In this document: positions 33,293-45,284 of the stretch, in pieces
Layout: every line of letters begins with the position of its first letter
How positions within the stretch are numbered: the first letter of the stretch is position 1
Source: Gnetum montanum
Lineage: Eukaryota > Streptophyta > Gnetopsida > Gnetales > Gnetaceae
Assembly (NCBI GenBank): GCA_015680685.1
Contig: MNCI01005245.1
Coordinates: 595,841-659,840, forward strand
Length of the DNA stretch: 64,000 nt
Direction of reading: 5' to 3'
The notes under the pieces: model-generated
The model's database searches: none
What the model was told of the DNA's origin: nothing
What the model saw: the letters and a program-made list of their open reading frames with translations, nothing else
Program-made: the position numbers and the translations under genes

Positions 33293-36200
33293 CTAAATCC
33301 CTTATTCCCCAGAATTCAAGAGAGCAACAGCAGCGGCTGGAATAGCAGATGCGGGAACGGAAGCAGGACCAGGAGTACTTGCAGCGGCTGCAACAGGAAT
33401 AGCAGCCACGGCCACGGGCGGCACAAGTGAACAAAAAGCAACAGCAATGGCCCAAACGCAGACGTAGCATGTGGGCGGAGACGGAATGAATGGGCGATGG
33501 CTGTGAATCTCACAATTATGTGTTCCACGCAGCAGCCGCGGTAGCAACAGCAGCAGTAGCACAACAATAGCAACACCTCCTCCACCACCACCACCACCAC
33601 CACCACTACATCACCATCGTCCACACTCGCGCAACGTTATCTCATTTTCTCTCTCGCTTACGGTCATACCAGTCACCCACCACCGCCCCAGCGCGAGTTA
33701 ATGCCAAGGACAGCAAGATTCCACACGTGAAATCAAGTTCGTGAAGCGACTAAACACTAGGCGACAAACCCACAAGCAGCACCATCATCATCATCATCAC
33801 CCCGCCCCGTCACCATTACTCTCGCTCGCCCACGGCTGCCATTCCTCGCCGCATCCTTGTTCCGTCCACAGTCCCTGCGTTTGCCGCTGAGACCGTGCAG
33901 CAATTCTGGATCCAGAAAAAACTCTTTGGCCCGCCCGCTGCCTTGCCTTCCCGATTAAGTGAAGCCTCTGCGAGTGCTACCGTAGCAGAGCCAGAGCCAC
34001 TGGTTCAAAGTCTGCGAGCGAATAAATAGATTCGCCACATATGGTGGTGGTGGTGGTGGTGGAGGAGGAGGAGATGGAGAATAACGATGAAGGCGCGCTG
34101 CTGATGGCTGCTGTAGCGCCAGCGGCTTCAATTACTGTTTCTACCGGTCTTTGTTGGTCGTTTGCAGTGAAGTCAAGTGGACGGGTGGGGTGCGGTGCGT
34201 GTGCTCCGAGGGAGGGAGGGAGGGAGGGAAGAAGTGAAAGAGAGAGAGAGACAGAGACAGAGAAAGAGAGAGACGTCAGGCAAACAGGCAGGCAGCCCCA
34301 GCAGAATGCGCATCCAGCTGCGGTGGGGTGCTCTGCCATCTTGCGCTGCTGCCATATCATATCATTTCATATGATAATAATAACCACATTTTGGTAATAA
34401 TAACGTAAAGCCATCTCCAACTCATCTCCATCATTCCCTCGCTCCCCGACACATGGGTGCGACAGACCAACCCATCATCATCATGGCCCCATCCGTTTGC
34501 GTTCACACCCGCCCGTCCCTCCGATAATGCATCTTATGATGCCATGGCCCATCCCCATCGCGTCGACCATGTCCATTTACTGCATTATTTTAATCCGCCA
34601 CTGAGATTCTGGCGACTGGCGACGCTACCCAGCACAGGTTCGGGGATTATTCAAATGGCTTGGCTGCGTGGGCTGCGGTGGGCGGTGGCCCCCACCGCGA
34701 GGAGTCAATGTAACTGCTGGACAGTCAACGTCAGCAACGACGTGTGCTGCAGACACTCCGTCCGGCCGCGGCAATTGGCGAGGGCCGCCGCGCAGATTTT
34801 TCCATATTTAGCAACGAACGTTATTTTATGTGAAATAACGTCCAACGGGACGCAGCCTTGTTTGCGGTTACGTCTGGTGTAATACTCGACAACCTTACGT
34901 CACTCCCCCCGCGCTGTGAGGGGACGCGACGGAACCTGCCTCAACATAGCATGCATGCATGCCCATACCGTATGAACCAACCAAAACCATCGTATGTGCC
35001 CATCCCTCCATGTTCATGTACACATGCATCATGGTCACCTGCAAGAAAGGAAAGAAACAAGGAACCCCTGGCTGGTTACGTAGTCTCCCGACTCCAGTGC
35101 TGCGTTCAGACTTGGCAGAATGATGGTACATAGTATGAATGGGTTTATGGCGGGGGCCATGCTGATCAGCGCTGAGGTGAGCTGAGGTGCGCTGCGGCGC
35201 CAGACGAATCCGCAGGCGCATCCTGCGCTCCCGTGCTGGTCCTGGTGGTGGGCCTGCGTGAACACGTGGCTGGCCGCCATTGCGTTCAGTGGCGATCCGT
35301 TGCAGGCGGGGCCCGCTGACATGGACGTTTTACCATATTGTTGAAACTTCGAGGAAAATGAAACGAGGCAAAGCTTTCCCTGCGAAAACGGTCCGCGCGA
35401 CACGATCTCGGGAGATTCGGTCAAGTACGCGCGTACGACGAAGGCCCCCAACGGAATGGCGTTGGCGAGCCAGCCTCCGAAAACGAAAACGAAGAGTTCA
35501 CACCCCTGCCCTGCCCGCACTGGCCAGTGATATGATTGAGTTGAGGAAGACGCATTGAGACACGGCCCCGTGAACGAGATCATGATTTGCGCGACATGGC
35601 GGAAACGTTTTAAAAATAAAAAATATTTTCTCGGTCAAGTAGCTTTGCTAGCACTGCATTTCAGTCCGTTGCTCCGTGCCCATGGCGACGCAACGCCGCG
35701 ACGGACAAGGTCGGGCGTTGATCGTACGCAGGAAAAACGTGCTTGGCTGCGTGCGCAGCCACAGGACGCGGTCATACCCTTACTTAACCACACCCAGCTG
35801 CAACTGTTTGCAGACGGGAGTTAGTGTTTGAAATTAGGATAAGGCAAAAGGCTGCTAGGACTCGTGCTCGTGCCTTAACGTGCTCGACCTGGAGCGGTCC
35901 ACCAAGGTGGCTTGTGAGCCACACAAAGTGTGAAGACAAGCCGTGGACAACAACATACTTATCTTGTTATGGGGCATATTAAATTACCAGCATGGACGCG
36001 CTACAGATTGGGTATGTGTGTCACCCGTGGGCCGTCCCTATACCTGTAACTGAACGTGGCTCCGACATATGACGAGGCAAGCAAACGCTCCTTAGCGGAT
36101 GATGATGATGATGATGATGATGGGCATCGGCATGGACATGATAAAGCCATGATCGCGAGGCATGAGTCATGAGCCACTGCACGGATGGCGAGAGCGACGT

Positions 36201-38150
36201 ACACTCGGACGTAGTGCAGGGGACGCCAATTGCCAATGCCCGCCTCGTGGCGGTGAACATCATGACCGATGACTGATGTGATCACATTATTGACCACGAT
36301 AACGATGAGCGCTGCATGACCATGGCGCCATGCTTGCCCGGTTGGACCCATGCATGCATGCATGATCCCCTTCCCCTTACACACGGACACGTAGCACCAC
36401 TGGGCTGACACGACACGTTGTTTGTAATGGCTGACAGATCGGCGGCCCAGTCGGACCTGCCACGTGGACCGGCCAGCAGCTTCCTCATTTCAGTTCAGTT
36501 CAGTTCCGTTCCGTTTCGTTTCGTTTCACTTTCACACGGGCTGCCCTGCCATGGCGATGGCGTACGTCATGCTCATGTGCTGTGGCGTTATGGTATGTGG
36601 TCGTTGCTGGCAACCAACCAGCCCTGGCGATGCCGGCTGTCCGTCCGGCTTTGGCCCCGCCAAAATTATTGACCTGCGGTGCTGCTGCTTTCATACAAAT
36701 CGCCCCCAATAAAGATTTCTGGGATAAGTTTGTAACTTGTTGGTAGCATGAATCCATGGCGGTAATCGAAACCGTGAGGGGCCGGCTGACATGTAACACA
36801 CATGGGAACGGATTTGATGTTGCGCAGTCATAGCCGGCGGTCTCTACGGGTTTCTCGTTTGGCGTTCGATTGATTGGATGAAAATTGCATTAATAAAAAG
36901 AAAAAGATCGACGATGGGCAGAGGTGGTCGGTTCGGTACGATGTGATAGAGGTCGTGTTTGTGTGAGTGTGTCCATCTTGTTGTGTAGTGGGCGGGTAAC
37001 ATCGAGGGGTTGTATCAATGAACGAACGAACGAACAAACAAACAATCGACCATGATATATGCGCAACTGCAAGTCGTAGCCGGAGGGAACAATGGAATGG
37101 CAACGCAAGGGAAGAGAAGGAAAGGGAATGCCGAAATGTGTTAACCCTAAGGCTAAGGGTGTTCATGTGTAACAAACAAGGAAGGAGATCTGACATTGGC
37201 TACAGCTACAACGCAAGACTAGCATTTGACCCTCAAGCGAAAACAGACGGAAAAAGGTCGCGGCCTAGCTAGGCCGCCTTGAGGCGAGTCCAGTGCGATG
37301 AAGAGAAGGGAGAGTGTTTGATGGGTTGATTGAAAGAGACGATGCCAGGCCACCGCCTGTGTTGGTGGAATGACGTGGAGATTGTTTGGTTGCTTGATTT
37401 TGAGCTTCGCTTGTGTGAGAGATGTGGGATGCTGAATCAGCGTTTGTGTATGCGTGATTGAGTTGCTGTTGATGAGGTAGTTCGTGGTTTGTTTTATTAT
37501 GTCGCCGCGGCATCTGCTTAGGCCGTAATCAGGGTGAGGACCCCTCCTCCCCCGTGCCGTCGCTTTTTCACATGGCTTCTTTTGTCTGCATGCGCGCGCA
37601 GGTCACTGTATCTTTCTTTGGCTCCTCGATCCATCCAATCTATCCTATCTGTGGCCCTTGCCATGGATATCTGCTTGTCTCTTCAAGTTTAGGTTCCGAT
37701 CCAGTTTCTCAAGTGATGGCGCTTTTACTTTTCGTCTGCTCAGATTCCCCGAAGGTCTGCTTAAAATAAGTTACATGTATCGATTGATTGATTGATTGAT
37801 TGCAGCACAGATCCAAGTTATGAATGGACGGATCTGTAGGCTGCGTTTGCACCGCAGGAGGAGATGCCAATGGGACTGCGAGTTTTCGGGGTAACACTCT
37901 CACCGACTGCAACTTGGGATTTTAAAAAGCTGACCAACCAATCATTTATGCCCAGACAAATAAATCAAAGCATTAGACCAACGTGTTTACGAATGAATAA
38001 TCCGTATCAATGCGACACATTATTCTACCCTCCGGGGGTTTTTCGATACGTTAAACAACATGAGCGCTCAAACAAGTGTCTTGCGTTCTATCATTTTCAT
38101 TCAAACCCAAATAGCTTTTTGGAATGTATGGCACCTGCTTACTACTTTTG
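33293..38150. other. GC-rich Dof upstream region with many simple repeats; no second gene recognised
   Basis: CpG-rich unique-looking DNA. Simple repeats include (CAC)n at about 33580-33607, (ATC)n at 33783-33800, (TGG)n at 34041-34062, (GGGA)n at 34207-34228, GA-rich 34237-34275, GCATGCATGC at 34950-34963 and 36350-36364, (GAT)n at 36098-36121, (CGAA)n at 37021-37036 and (GATT)n at 37780-37801. The GA/CT-rich tract about 1 kb before the Dof start could be regulatory. Open frames here are GC-rich shadows on both strands with no domains. Confidence 0.6.
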
Positions 38151-39620
38151 GTGAAATTCCTTTTTCTTTTCATTAACCAGATGAGGGAAACCCCATCTCT
38201 ATCTCCACGATGGAAGGACTCTGATACAAGAGAACAACCATAATATGTAAGCTAAGCCAAGGTGCTCATGGCTCTAGAATGATTGCTCATTAGCAATTAT
38301 TAATCCTGCGTTGAATTGTGTTGTGATTGAAATTAACCTGAAAGCGGAGTTAATGGTGTTGCCCACAGGGTATCGCACTTTGTCATTTATCTATGGTCAT
38401 GCCAAGCCATCTTGTTTGGGACAGTTACCACCAAATTTGCGGTGTTTCTAAAAACAATGGACATTTAGGCCACACAACTAACCCCAAATAAAGACGAAAA
38501 CCTAATCGCAAAGAAAAAGCAATGGAAATAATTGAGAAGCAATGGAAACAAACAAACCAAACTCTAACTGATTGAAATTTTTCAACAATACGAAAACAAA
38601 TACAATTTTTAACGATTCTCAGCAATGGTATTTCTGAAGTGAATGAAATGATTAATTTTTGATAGCAGTCAAATCCAAATAGACTAATAATTCTCAAACT
38701 CAATAATTGCATTTTATAAATACTTTCTTTTCTATATCATTAGATAATTCTCAAACTCAAGCCTTACGTTTTATAAATCTTTTCTATCCTTTACGTTTTA
38801 CAAGTCCTTTCTATCCTTTATCATTATAGCCAAAGAGTGAGCCAAAGAGTGAATTTCACCTAAAGTACTACTTGGTGACAATTTATTTTGCAATGTATAA
38901 TTTAAATTTTTACATTATAAAATATGAGAAAACTATTTTACTTCATCTTTGTTAAATCTTATGTAAGCATGTATCCTCTTCAACTAAGCAAGTTAGATTT
39001 CATTGGCTAAAATACTTCAATAAAATTTTCCTAGTCTCTAATATACATTTTATTTTTTTTCCAAGATTGTATGAGATTGACCTTTAAAATATAAAAAATT
39101 TTCTACAATTTCTAAAATTCTAACTCTAGGTTATCATAACAATTCAAATTATGAAAAAACAAAATTATAAAGCTAGGTTATTTTGTAATTTTGACTTCCT
39201 TAAAGAATTGCCAAATTTGAAGAAAAGAAAGAATTATTATCATCATCATCATCCTTGGCAATATACCAACAAAAAAGAATAAAATCAAATTTCTTTCAAA
39301 CTTATCAAACTTATAAATCAGAATATTTTTTTCTTTTTTTTAATAAAGAAAATGGAGAAATAAGACAACATTTGACCTTTCTTTTCATAAATTCTTTTTT
39401 AAAAGAAAAAAACATTGTAAAATCTTGATTTATTCCAAAATTAAAGAATAGAAATAAGACTTTAAACAGTATAAATACTCTTCCACCCCATGTAGAAGGG
39501 AACTCATGGGACTAATGGTTTACATAGAGGATTCTTTGCTTCCATCAATACATTGCAACTTTGAGCACGTTGTAGCATTAAGCAAAGGACATTCAAAGCA
39601 CCTTATTTCTTCAAGCATTG
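38151..39620. other. AT-rich spacer, no gene seen
   Basis: Base composition falls sharply from the island near 38150. Nothing coding was recognised. A short direct repeat (AATTCTCAAACTCAA) occurs near 38690 and 38746. (ATC)n lies at 39236-39252. Confidence 0.6.
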
Positions 39621-40073
39621 TGATGAGCGGCTAGGTACCCCTACGCCCAACCATACGAATCACAAGCATTCACGCGCGACTCGGTAGAAATCCGCAAACT
39701 GTAAGCACTTAACATACACCAAACTCTAACTAGTGAAACCTTGGGTTAGAATGGTCGTTGTCATCCTAATCTCACTTGTGAGGTTCTGTTTACGATGGTT
39801 AAGTGAGACTAAGGCTAATGATTTTTATAGCTTTTTAATTATCTTTTGGGCGACTAATTATCTTGGAAAGTAAGGCTAGAATATTAATTAATCTAAGATT
39901 ATCTTAATCTAAATCTTAACTATTCCTAACATAAGTATCTAGTCCCATCTTTCGAGCACGTTCTAAGCATCTCCTAACACTTCTGGGTTACCAGACGTTA
40001 AGCGTCACTAGGTTTAACAAGTGTTTGAGTTACATTCGAGATGGTCGTACTTATGGCCTTTACGAACTACGAA
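39621..40073 (-). repeat. Partial Athila-like LTR (minus strand) entering the assembly gap
   Basis: The plus-strand start TGATGAGCGGCTAGGTACCC and the following AACCATACGAATCACAAGCAT match the reverse-complemented end of the LTRs at 14403, 21872 and 19431. This copy keeps more CpG sites (ACGCGCGACTCGG), so it is younger or less decayed. Its other end is lost in the gap, so solo, 5' or 3' status cannot be decided. Confidence 0.78.
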
Positions 40074-40717
40074 NNNNNNNNNNNNNNNNNNNNNNNNNNN
40101 NNNNNNNNNNNNNNNNNNNNNNNNNNNNNNNNNNNNNNNNNNNNNNNNNNNNNNNNNNNNNNNNNNNNNNNNNNNNNNNNNNNNNNNNNNNNNNNNNNNN
40201 NNNNNNNNNNNNNNNNNNNNNNNNNNNNNNNNNNNNNNNNNNNNNNNNNNNNNNNNNNNNNNNNNNNNNNNNNNNNNNNNNNNNNNNNNNNNNNNNNNNN
40301 NNNNNNNNNNNNNNNNNNNNNNNNNNNNNNNNNNNNNNNNNNNNNNNNNNNNNNNNNNNNNNNNNNNNNNNNNNNNNNNNNNNNNNNNNNNNNNNNNNNN
40401 NNNNNNNNNNNNNNNNNNNNNNNNNNNNNNNNNNNNNNNNNNNNNNNNNNNNNNNNNNNNNNNNNNNNNNNNNNNNNNNNNNNNNNNNNNNNNNNNNNNN
40501 NNNNNNNNNNNNNNNNNNNNNNNNNNNNNNNNNNNNNNNNNNNNNNNNNNNNNNNNNNNNNNNNNNNNNNNNNNNNNNNNNNNNNNNNNNNNNNNNNNNN
40601 NNNNNNNNNNNNNNNNNNNNNNNNNNNNNNNNNNNNNNNNNNNNNNNNNNNNNNNNNNNNNNNNNNNNNNNNNNNNNNNNNNNNNNNNNNNNNNNNNNNN
40701 NNNNNNNNNNNNNNNNN
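40074..40717. other. Assembly gap (644 N)
   Basis: A run of undetermined bases. Any open frame crossing it is an artefact. Confidence 1.
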
Positions 40718-43029
40718 CATATCGGAGGTTGGTAAGCTCCATGTATTTTGTCATCTCCTCAATCTGCAGCTCCTTCAAGCGGATTTCAACTTTATTGTAG
40801 GCGTTCAACCCATCAAAGATAGATTGCCATACATCGCCTCCCTCTCGGAGCTGTTGGAGCGCTTGGTCAATCTTGGCTTTGGCGACTTGAATATGCTTCT
40901 CATTTTCCTCCTTCTGCAATCCCACTTGGTCCTTGTAATGATTTTTGACTTTTTCAAATTTCAGGGCCTCGTTTTTTCAAGCGGTAATTTCAATTGCAGA
41001 CTTCTGTCGCAATGCCCGAACCTCCTCCATTGACAAATTTCGATTTTCAGTAGCCAACCTCCTTATGTTAGCGTTCACCCTAGCTAGCTCCTCCTGCTAT
41101 TGGTGAATGAAATTTTTCATGTGTTTGTTCTCTGCATCAACAGTGCGCAGGCGATGAACCTCCACAGTCAGCCACACGTTCTCCTGGCGAACCTCCGCCA
41201 AGTCCTTGTCTAAGCGATGTGCTCGGGCGTCTACCATGGACTTGTCGAAGATCGCCGTCTCTCACACATCCTCAACAACCCGAAGTTTAAGTTGAAGTTG
41301 TTGAAAAGCTTCATCTCTGGTGATTTCGTAGTTGAGGATGGTTGGATTGACAAGCTGGGCTCTTAATTGGGCTACCTCAATTGCCAAGCGTTGACAAGCG
41401 ACTTGAGCAGCTTCAAGTTGTCCTTCCAAAACAAGGCTCTTGCCCCTTGCCGAGAGCAGCTCCGACTAGGTTGTAGTAATGTTGTCTAGAATGTCGAAGA
41501 CATCCGGAAGTGGTTGCTTGGTTCCCACCAGTCGGTCCAACAACTCTTCATGTTGGGCTTGCATCAATCTTGCTACGCGAAGTTTCAACAAACATCTGTA
41601 CATCTTGTAGTCCATGAATGTTTGGTACAAGTGTTGCCGGTGCATTGAGAGCCGTAGCAATTATGTTAGCAACCACTTCGGCCACAGCTTCCTGTCCCTG
41701 GTGCTGCATCACCAGGACCGTCACCTCTTCACCATATTCCAATCATACTGAGAAGGTAGCAGCATTCCCTGAGATTTTGGGGGATAACTATTGGGTTGAG
41801 GGTGATACATCTTGGATGCTTGGGTCTGTTCTGGTTGGAACTTGTGCTCAGGCGGCAGAGAATATCGACCCTTCCCTTTCATGCAAGCTAACTGATTAAG
41901 CCACTTGCTCTAGGTGGCTCATGGTAGGGTGATAGACTAAAGGATCTTCTCTTCCACCAGTCTTGCCGAATTGCTCTTGTTGGCTCAAGAGCATTTCCCG
42001 GATCTCGCGGATGTATTCTGCTGTGGTTTGTAAGCTCGGTTGCATTGTTTGTGTAGGTGGTGGAGGTGGTTACTGCCCCTCCTCTGTCTGTGTGGCGGTA
42101 GGAGTTTTATCTTTCATCATCTCTCACCACGAGGCAATTGGGGCACACCAGACTACATCATTGGAATATCGTGTTATCCCTGCCCGTTTGCACAACTTTC
42201 AGATTAGGCAGGGAAAGGGGAGAGCTCGTCTTCCATGTTCATTCTCAGTGAACCTCTTTTCAATCTCCAAAAATAGCAGCTGTGGAAGACTCGTGGAAAA
42301 TTTCCCACTCAAGGCAGCACACGCACAAGTGGAGAAGGCTGTGATTTTATTGGGTCTTACCGTTGGGTTCAAGTGGGAAGACGCGATCTTTGAGTACACT
42401 CTCTCCACCATGGTTAAGGAGCCGAATTCCTTGCACTCTACCCCGTAGCATTGTTTGGTCCATTCTGCCTTTACCTCTAGATGGCCTATTTTGGAATTTC
42501 CACCACATTTGCCCCAGTCTCGGGCAACCCCAGAGCCTGCGCTATCGCCTCCGAAGAGTAAGAGACATAAATGTCTTTGATTCTTACTCTAGACCCTGGT
42601 TGCTGATTCGTCTAGAAGAGATAAGTTTCTCCTAAGTACCATTCACCATTGGTTGTGATGATTGGCCACATCGGAGAGTTATGCAATTGGAGCCTGACTT
42701 CTTCTGGCACGCTCTCGAGGAATGGTCCAAAATTTAGCTCTTGAAGGACCATGCGTTGCATCTTGCACGGTGTGATAACATCAAGGCAGGCTTAGGTCAG
42801 GGTGACCTCAAGCCGTGGTGCTATCCGAGAAGTCTCATCCCTGAGCGATTGCTAGCCAGGAATCTCCTCTTTGGTAATCTGATGAACAGATTCCATGTTA
42901 GGTCTTTTGCGGAAGGGACCAGTTGCATGAGAGCCCTCTGCATGCTCTGGCAGTTGCACACCTCGTCCCCTTCCTGTGCGTGGGTGCTTGTCCCTTGGTT
43001 GTGACGGTCCTTCGTTCCTTGGGTGCCAT
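40718..43029 (-). pseudogene. Retroelement ORF: plant-transposon-protein-like domain plus coiled coil
   Basis: Minus-strand frames broken by stops and shifts form one decayed gene that runs into the gap. It starts at ATG 43029 (MAPKERR), 60 bp after a TATATATA box (about 43084-43095). At 42411-42199 is HLNPTVRPNKITAFSTCACA followed by RALPFPCLI, resembling the 'putative plant transposon protein' domain found in extra ORFs of plant Ty3 elements. After a low-complexity linker, 41660-40718 reads as a long heptad-like coiled coil (HEELLDRLVG; LAIEVAQLRAQL; KHIQVAKAKIDQALQQLREG). No zinc knuckle or capsid homology was seen. A role in the element's life cycle is likely; the molecular function is unknown. 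Confidence 0.6.
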
Positions 43030-43240
43030 CTACAATCAAACATAACCGCCTGTTAGACCATTCATAAGTAGCTTAAGATGGTCTATATATACCTTCTTAG
43101 TTTGACCAAGTTATGTTATTGGCACAAGCACACCGTTAACCCTTCCAGAGCATTAATTTATGGGTTAGGGCCAAAGTTTTCGCAATTAACCAATTAATTA
43201 ACTAATTAATTAATTACACAAAGGCACCATCCCCCACGAC

Positions 43241-45029
43241 TGAGAGCATACCTCTGGGTGCTGAAAAGGGCAAGGATCAATTGATGCAGATACGTGATGG
43301 AATGTAGGAGTGTTGGGAAGGGTTAGGCAGAAAAAATGGCAAAAACTCCCTCCAATTTGGACTCCAAATGATGAAGATGTCAAAGTGCAGCGGGTGTATA
43401 TATAGGGGTTGGGTGCTACGTCGATGGGGCTGCGTATACGTAGGCACTGCGTATACAGGACCCCGTATACGTAGTGCTGTACACCCATTAACCAGCGTTG
43501 ACCAACCCAAATTGAAAAGCCAAATTGGGACGATTGAAGTGCGTGAGAGGCCCAGTCATGGCTGAGGACATGAGGAAGGTAAGTAGGTAAGAGACAAAAA
43601 ATCGGAGAACGAGACACAAAAAGAACTCTACGAGGAAGAAATCGAATGATGGGGCATGGAAAAGAATAAACCAAGAAATCCAAAGGATGGGAGTCGTAAC
43701 AAGCGGAACCAGGAATATGCAGGTGGGTCCTCCCCATAGCAAGCAATAGCCTTCGTAGCCCTTGCATACCCTCAACACCAGGGTCTGTGGGCTCGGGTGC
43801 CAAGAATTGGTGTTGGCCAGTTAAGACTCCGAACTAAGAGATCCCGCTAAGGCATGAGAAGCCTACAGAAATCACGATGAACCCACAAAACATAAAATGG
43901 GTAATGAGGTGAGTACGGAGAGAAGTGGAAACAGAGGGAGATGAGAGAATGGGAATTCTGATTGTCAGTCACATGAAACCCTGTGTGCGATTGTGGTGAA
44001 GTGACCCGATAGAACCTTTCCTAAGGTCAGACCCAAAACCATCCACAGTCAGTGACATTGCAGCAATAGGCAAAGTCCCGGTCATTTCCCAAGGAAGCAG
44101 GAACAACCCCATAGAGAACCACCACTCCAGTAAACGTGAGAAGAAGGAAGTGAAATGGGATGAAGTTAGAGGGGACCAAGGAAGTCCCATAACTAGTGCT
44201 TGGGGCTCGTTAGAGGTGGTCTAAGGGGTGTACTTTGAATTCCCACCATATGATTGTTTGTTTTTTGTTTTTCTTTTGTCAGGGGGAACCACACCATGCA
44301 AAGACCCATGCATGTGCACATGCAATCAACCAAGGAGTGTGCTTTGAATCCTTATATTTTTGTTTTTTGTTTTTGTTTTTGAATATTTTTGATGAGGACC
44401 ACACCATGCAAGGTCGAACGGCCTAGAAGCTTCTGTGGAGAGAGAAACTTGGAGTGGTAGGAAATCCATAAGGGCACACCAGCAACTTAGGGAACAGAAC
44501 AGAACAATGAATAAAGCATTCCCCTTGAAGTCACACCTGATTCAACTAGTGGGTCATCCTTGAGTCTGGGAATTACACAAGTCACACATTAATTAAAATG
44601 TTTTTAAGTGAAGGGGTTGCATGCTTCCAACAGAAGGAAAACCAGGAAGTGGTTGAATGGGTGAATGACGTGGACTCACTGCCGAGTTTATGAAGTGAAA
44701 ACAAACGTAAAAGCCAAGGACAACCATGTAATGGCAGGAGCCAGATAACGAGGAAGATTATTATAGTACCCATCGTACAAAAATCGACCGCGCCAGATGC
44801 CTGAAGACAATACGACGACGTATTAGCAATTATGCGAAAAAGAAAATACACACAAAGAAATGAAAAATAAGTAAAGAAAAGAAAAAAAAATGTTCAAAGA
44901 ATGTGCAAACGTAGGAATGATGGTGAAAAACAAAAAGTGTAAAACAAAAAAGCATAAAACAAAAAGTGTAAAACAAAAAAAATGACAAAATGGTGAGGGG
45001 TGGAGTGAAATGGATCAGCAAGGATGACA
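43241..45029 (-). repeat. 1.8 kb LTR (minus strand), Athila-like
   Basis: On the minus strand it runs from TGTCATCC (45029) to GCTCTCA (43241), with canonical TG...CA ends. A polypurine tract (CGTGGGGGAGAC) touches its start, and a TATA box (CTATATATAC, about 43390-43400) lies near its end, with three GTATAC palindromes just upstream (43433-43476). A diverged direct repeat of 109-bp period lies at 44226-44412, and an AAACAAAAAGTGT array at 44928-44985. By position it is the 3' LTR of the Athila-like pol at 45285-47678. The 12-mer TCCCCCACGACT occurs at both edges (43230-43241 and 45033-45044). The 197-codon frame at 43210-43803 is treated as chance. Confidence 0.65.
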
Positions 45030-45284
45030 GTCTCCCCCACGACTGGGTGGAAAGGAGGAGACATGAAAAATGGAACATGGTTTACCAGGTGATGGCGAGG
45101 CAGTGGCACTAGTTACATGGAGTTCACGGAAAGGTTTTAGTTATTGGCGGTTGACTAACTATGTTCTAGTGGGGTCCTCAGGTTTGTGAATAAGCAAGGC
45201 CCCAGATGGGAAGGTTTTGGAGACAATATAAGGTCCCTCCCACAGTTTTTGAAACTTGGTTGGTTGGGATACATGTGAGGGGTT

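Noticed and set aside
33186-36799. Many overlapping GC-rich frames upstream of Dof
   Set aside because: Composition-driven, on both strands, ending in simple repeats, with no domain or consistent start.
40014-41033. Several 217-330 codon frames spanning 40074-40717
   Set aside because: They are open only because the gap of undetermined bases cannot contain stops.
43210-43803. 197-codon minus-strand frame
   Set aside because: It covers the TATA box, palindromes and end of an LTR, has no domain, and reads as chance openness in GC-richer DNA.
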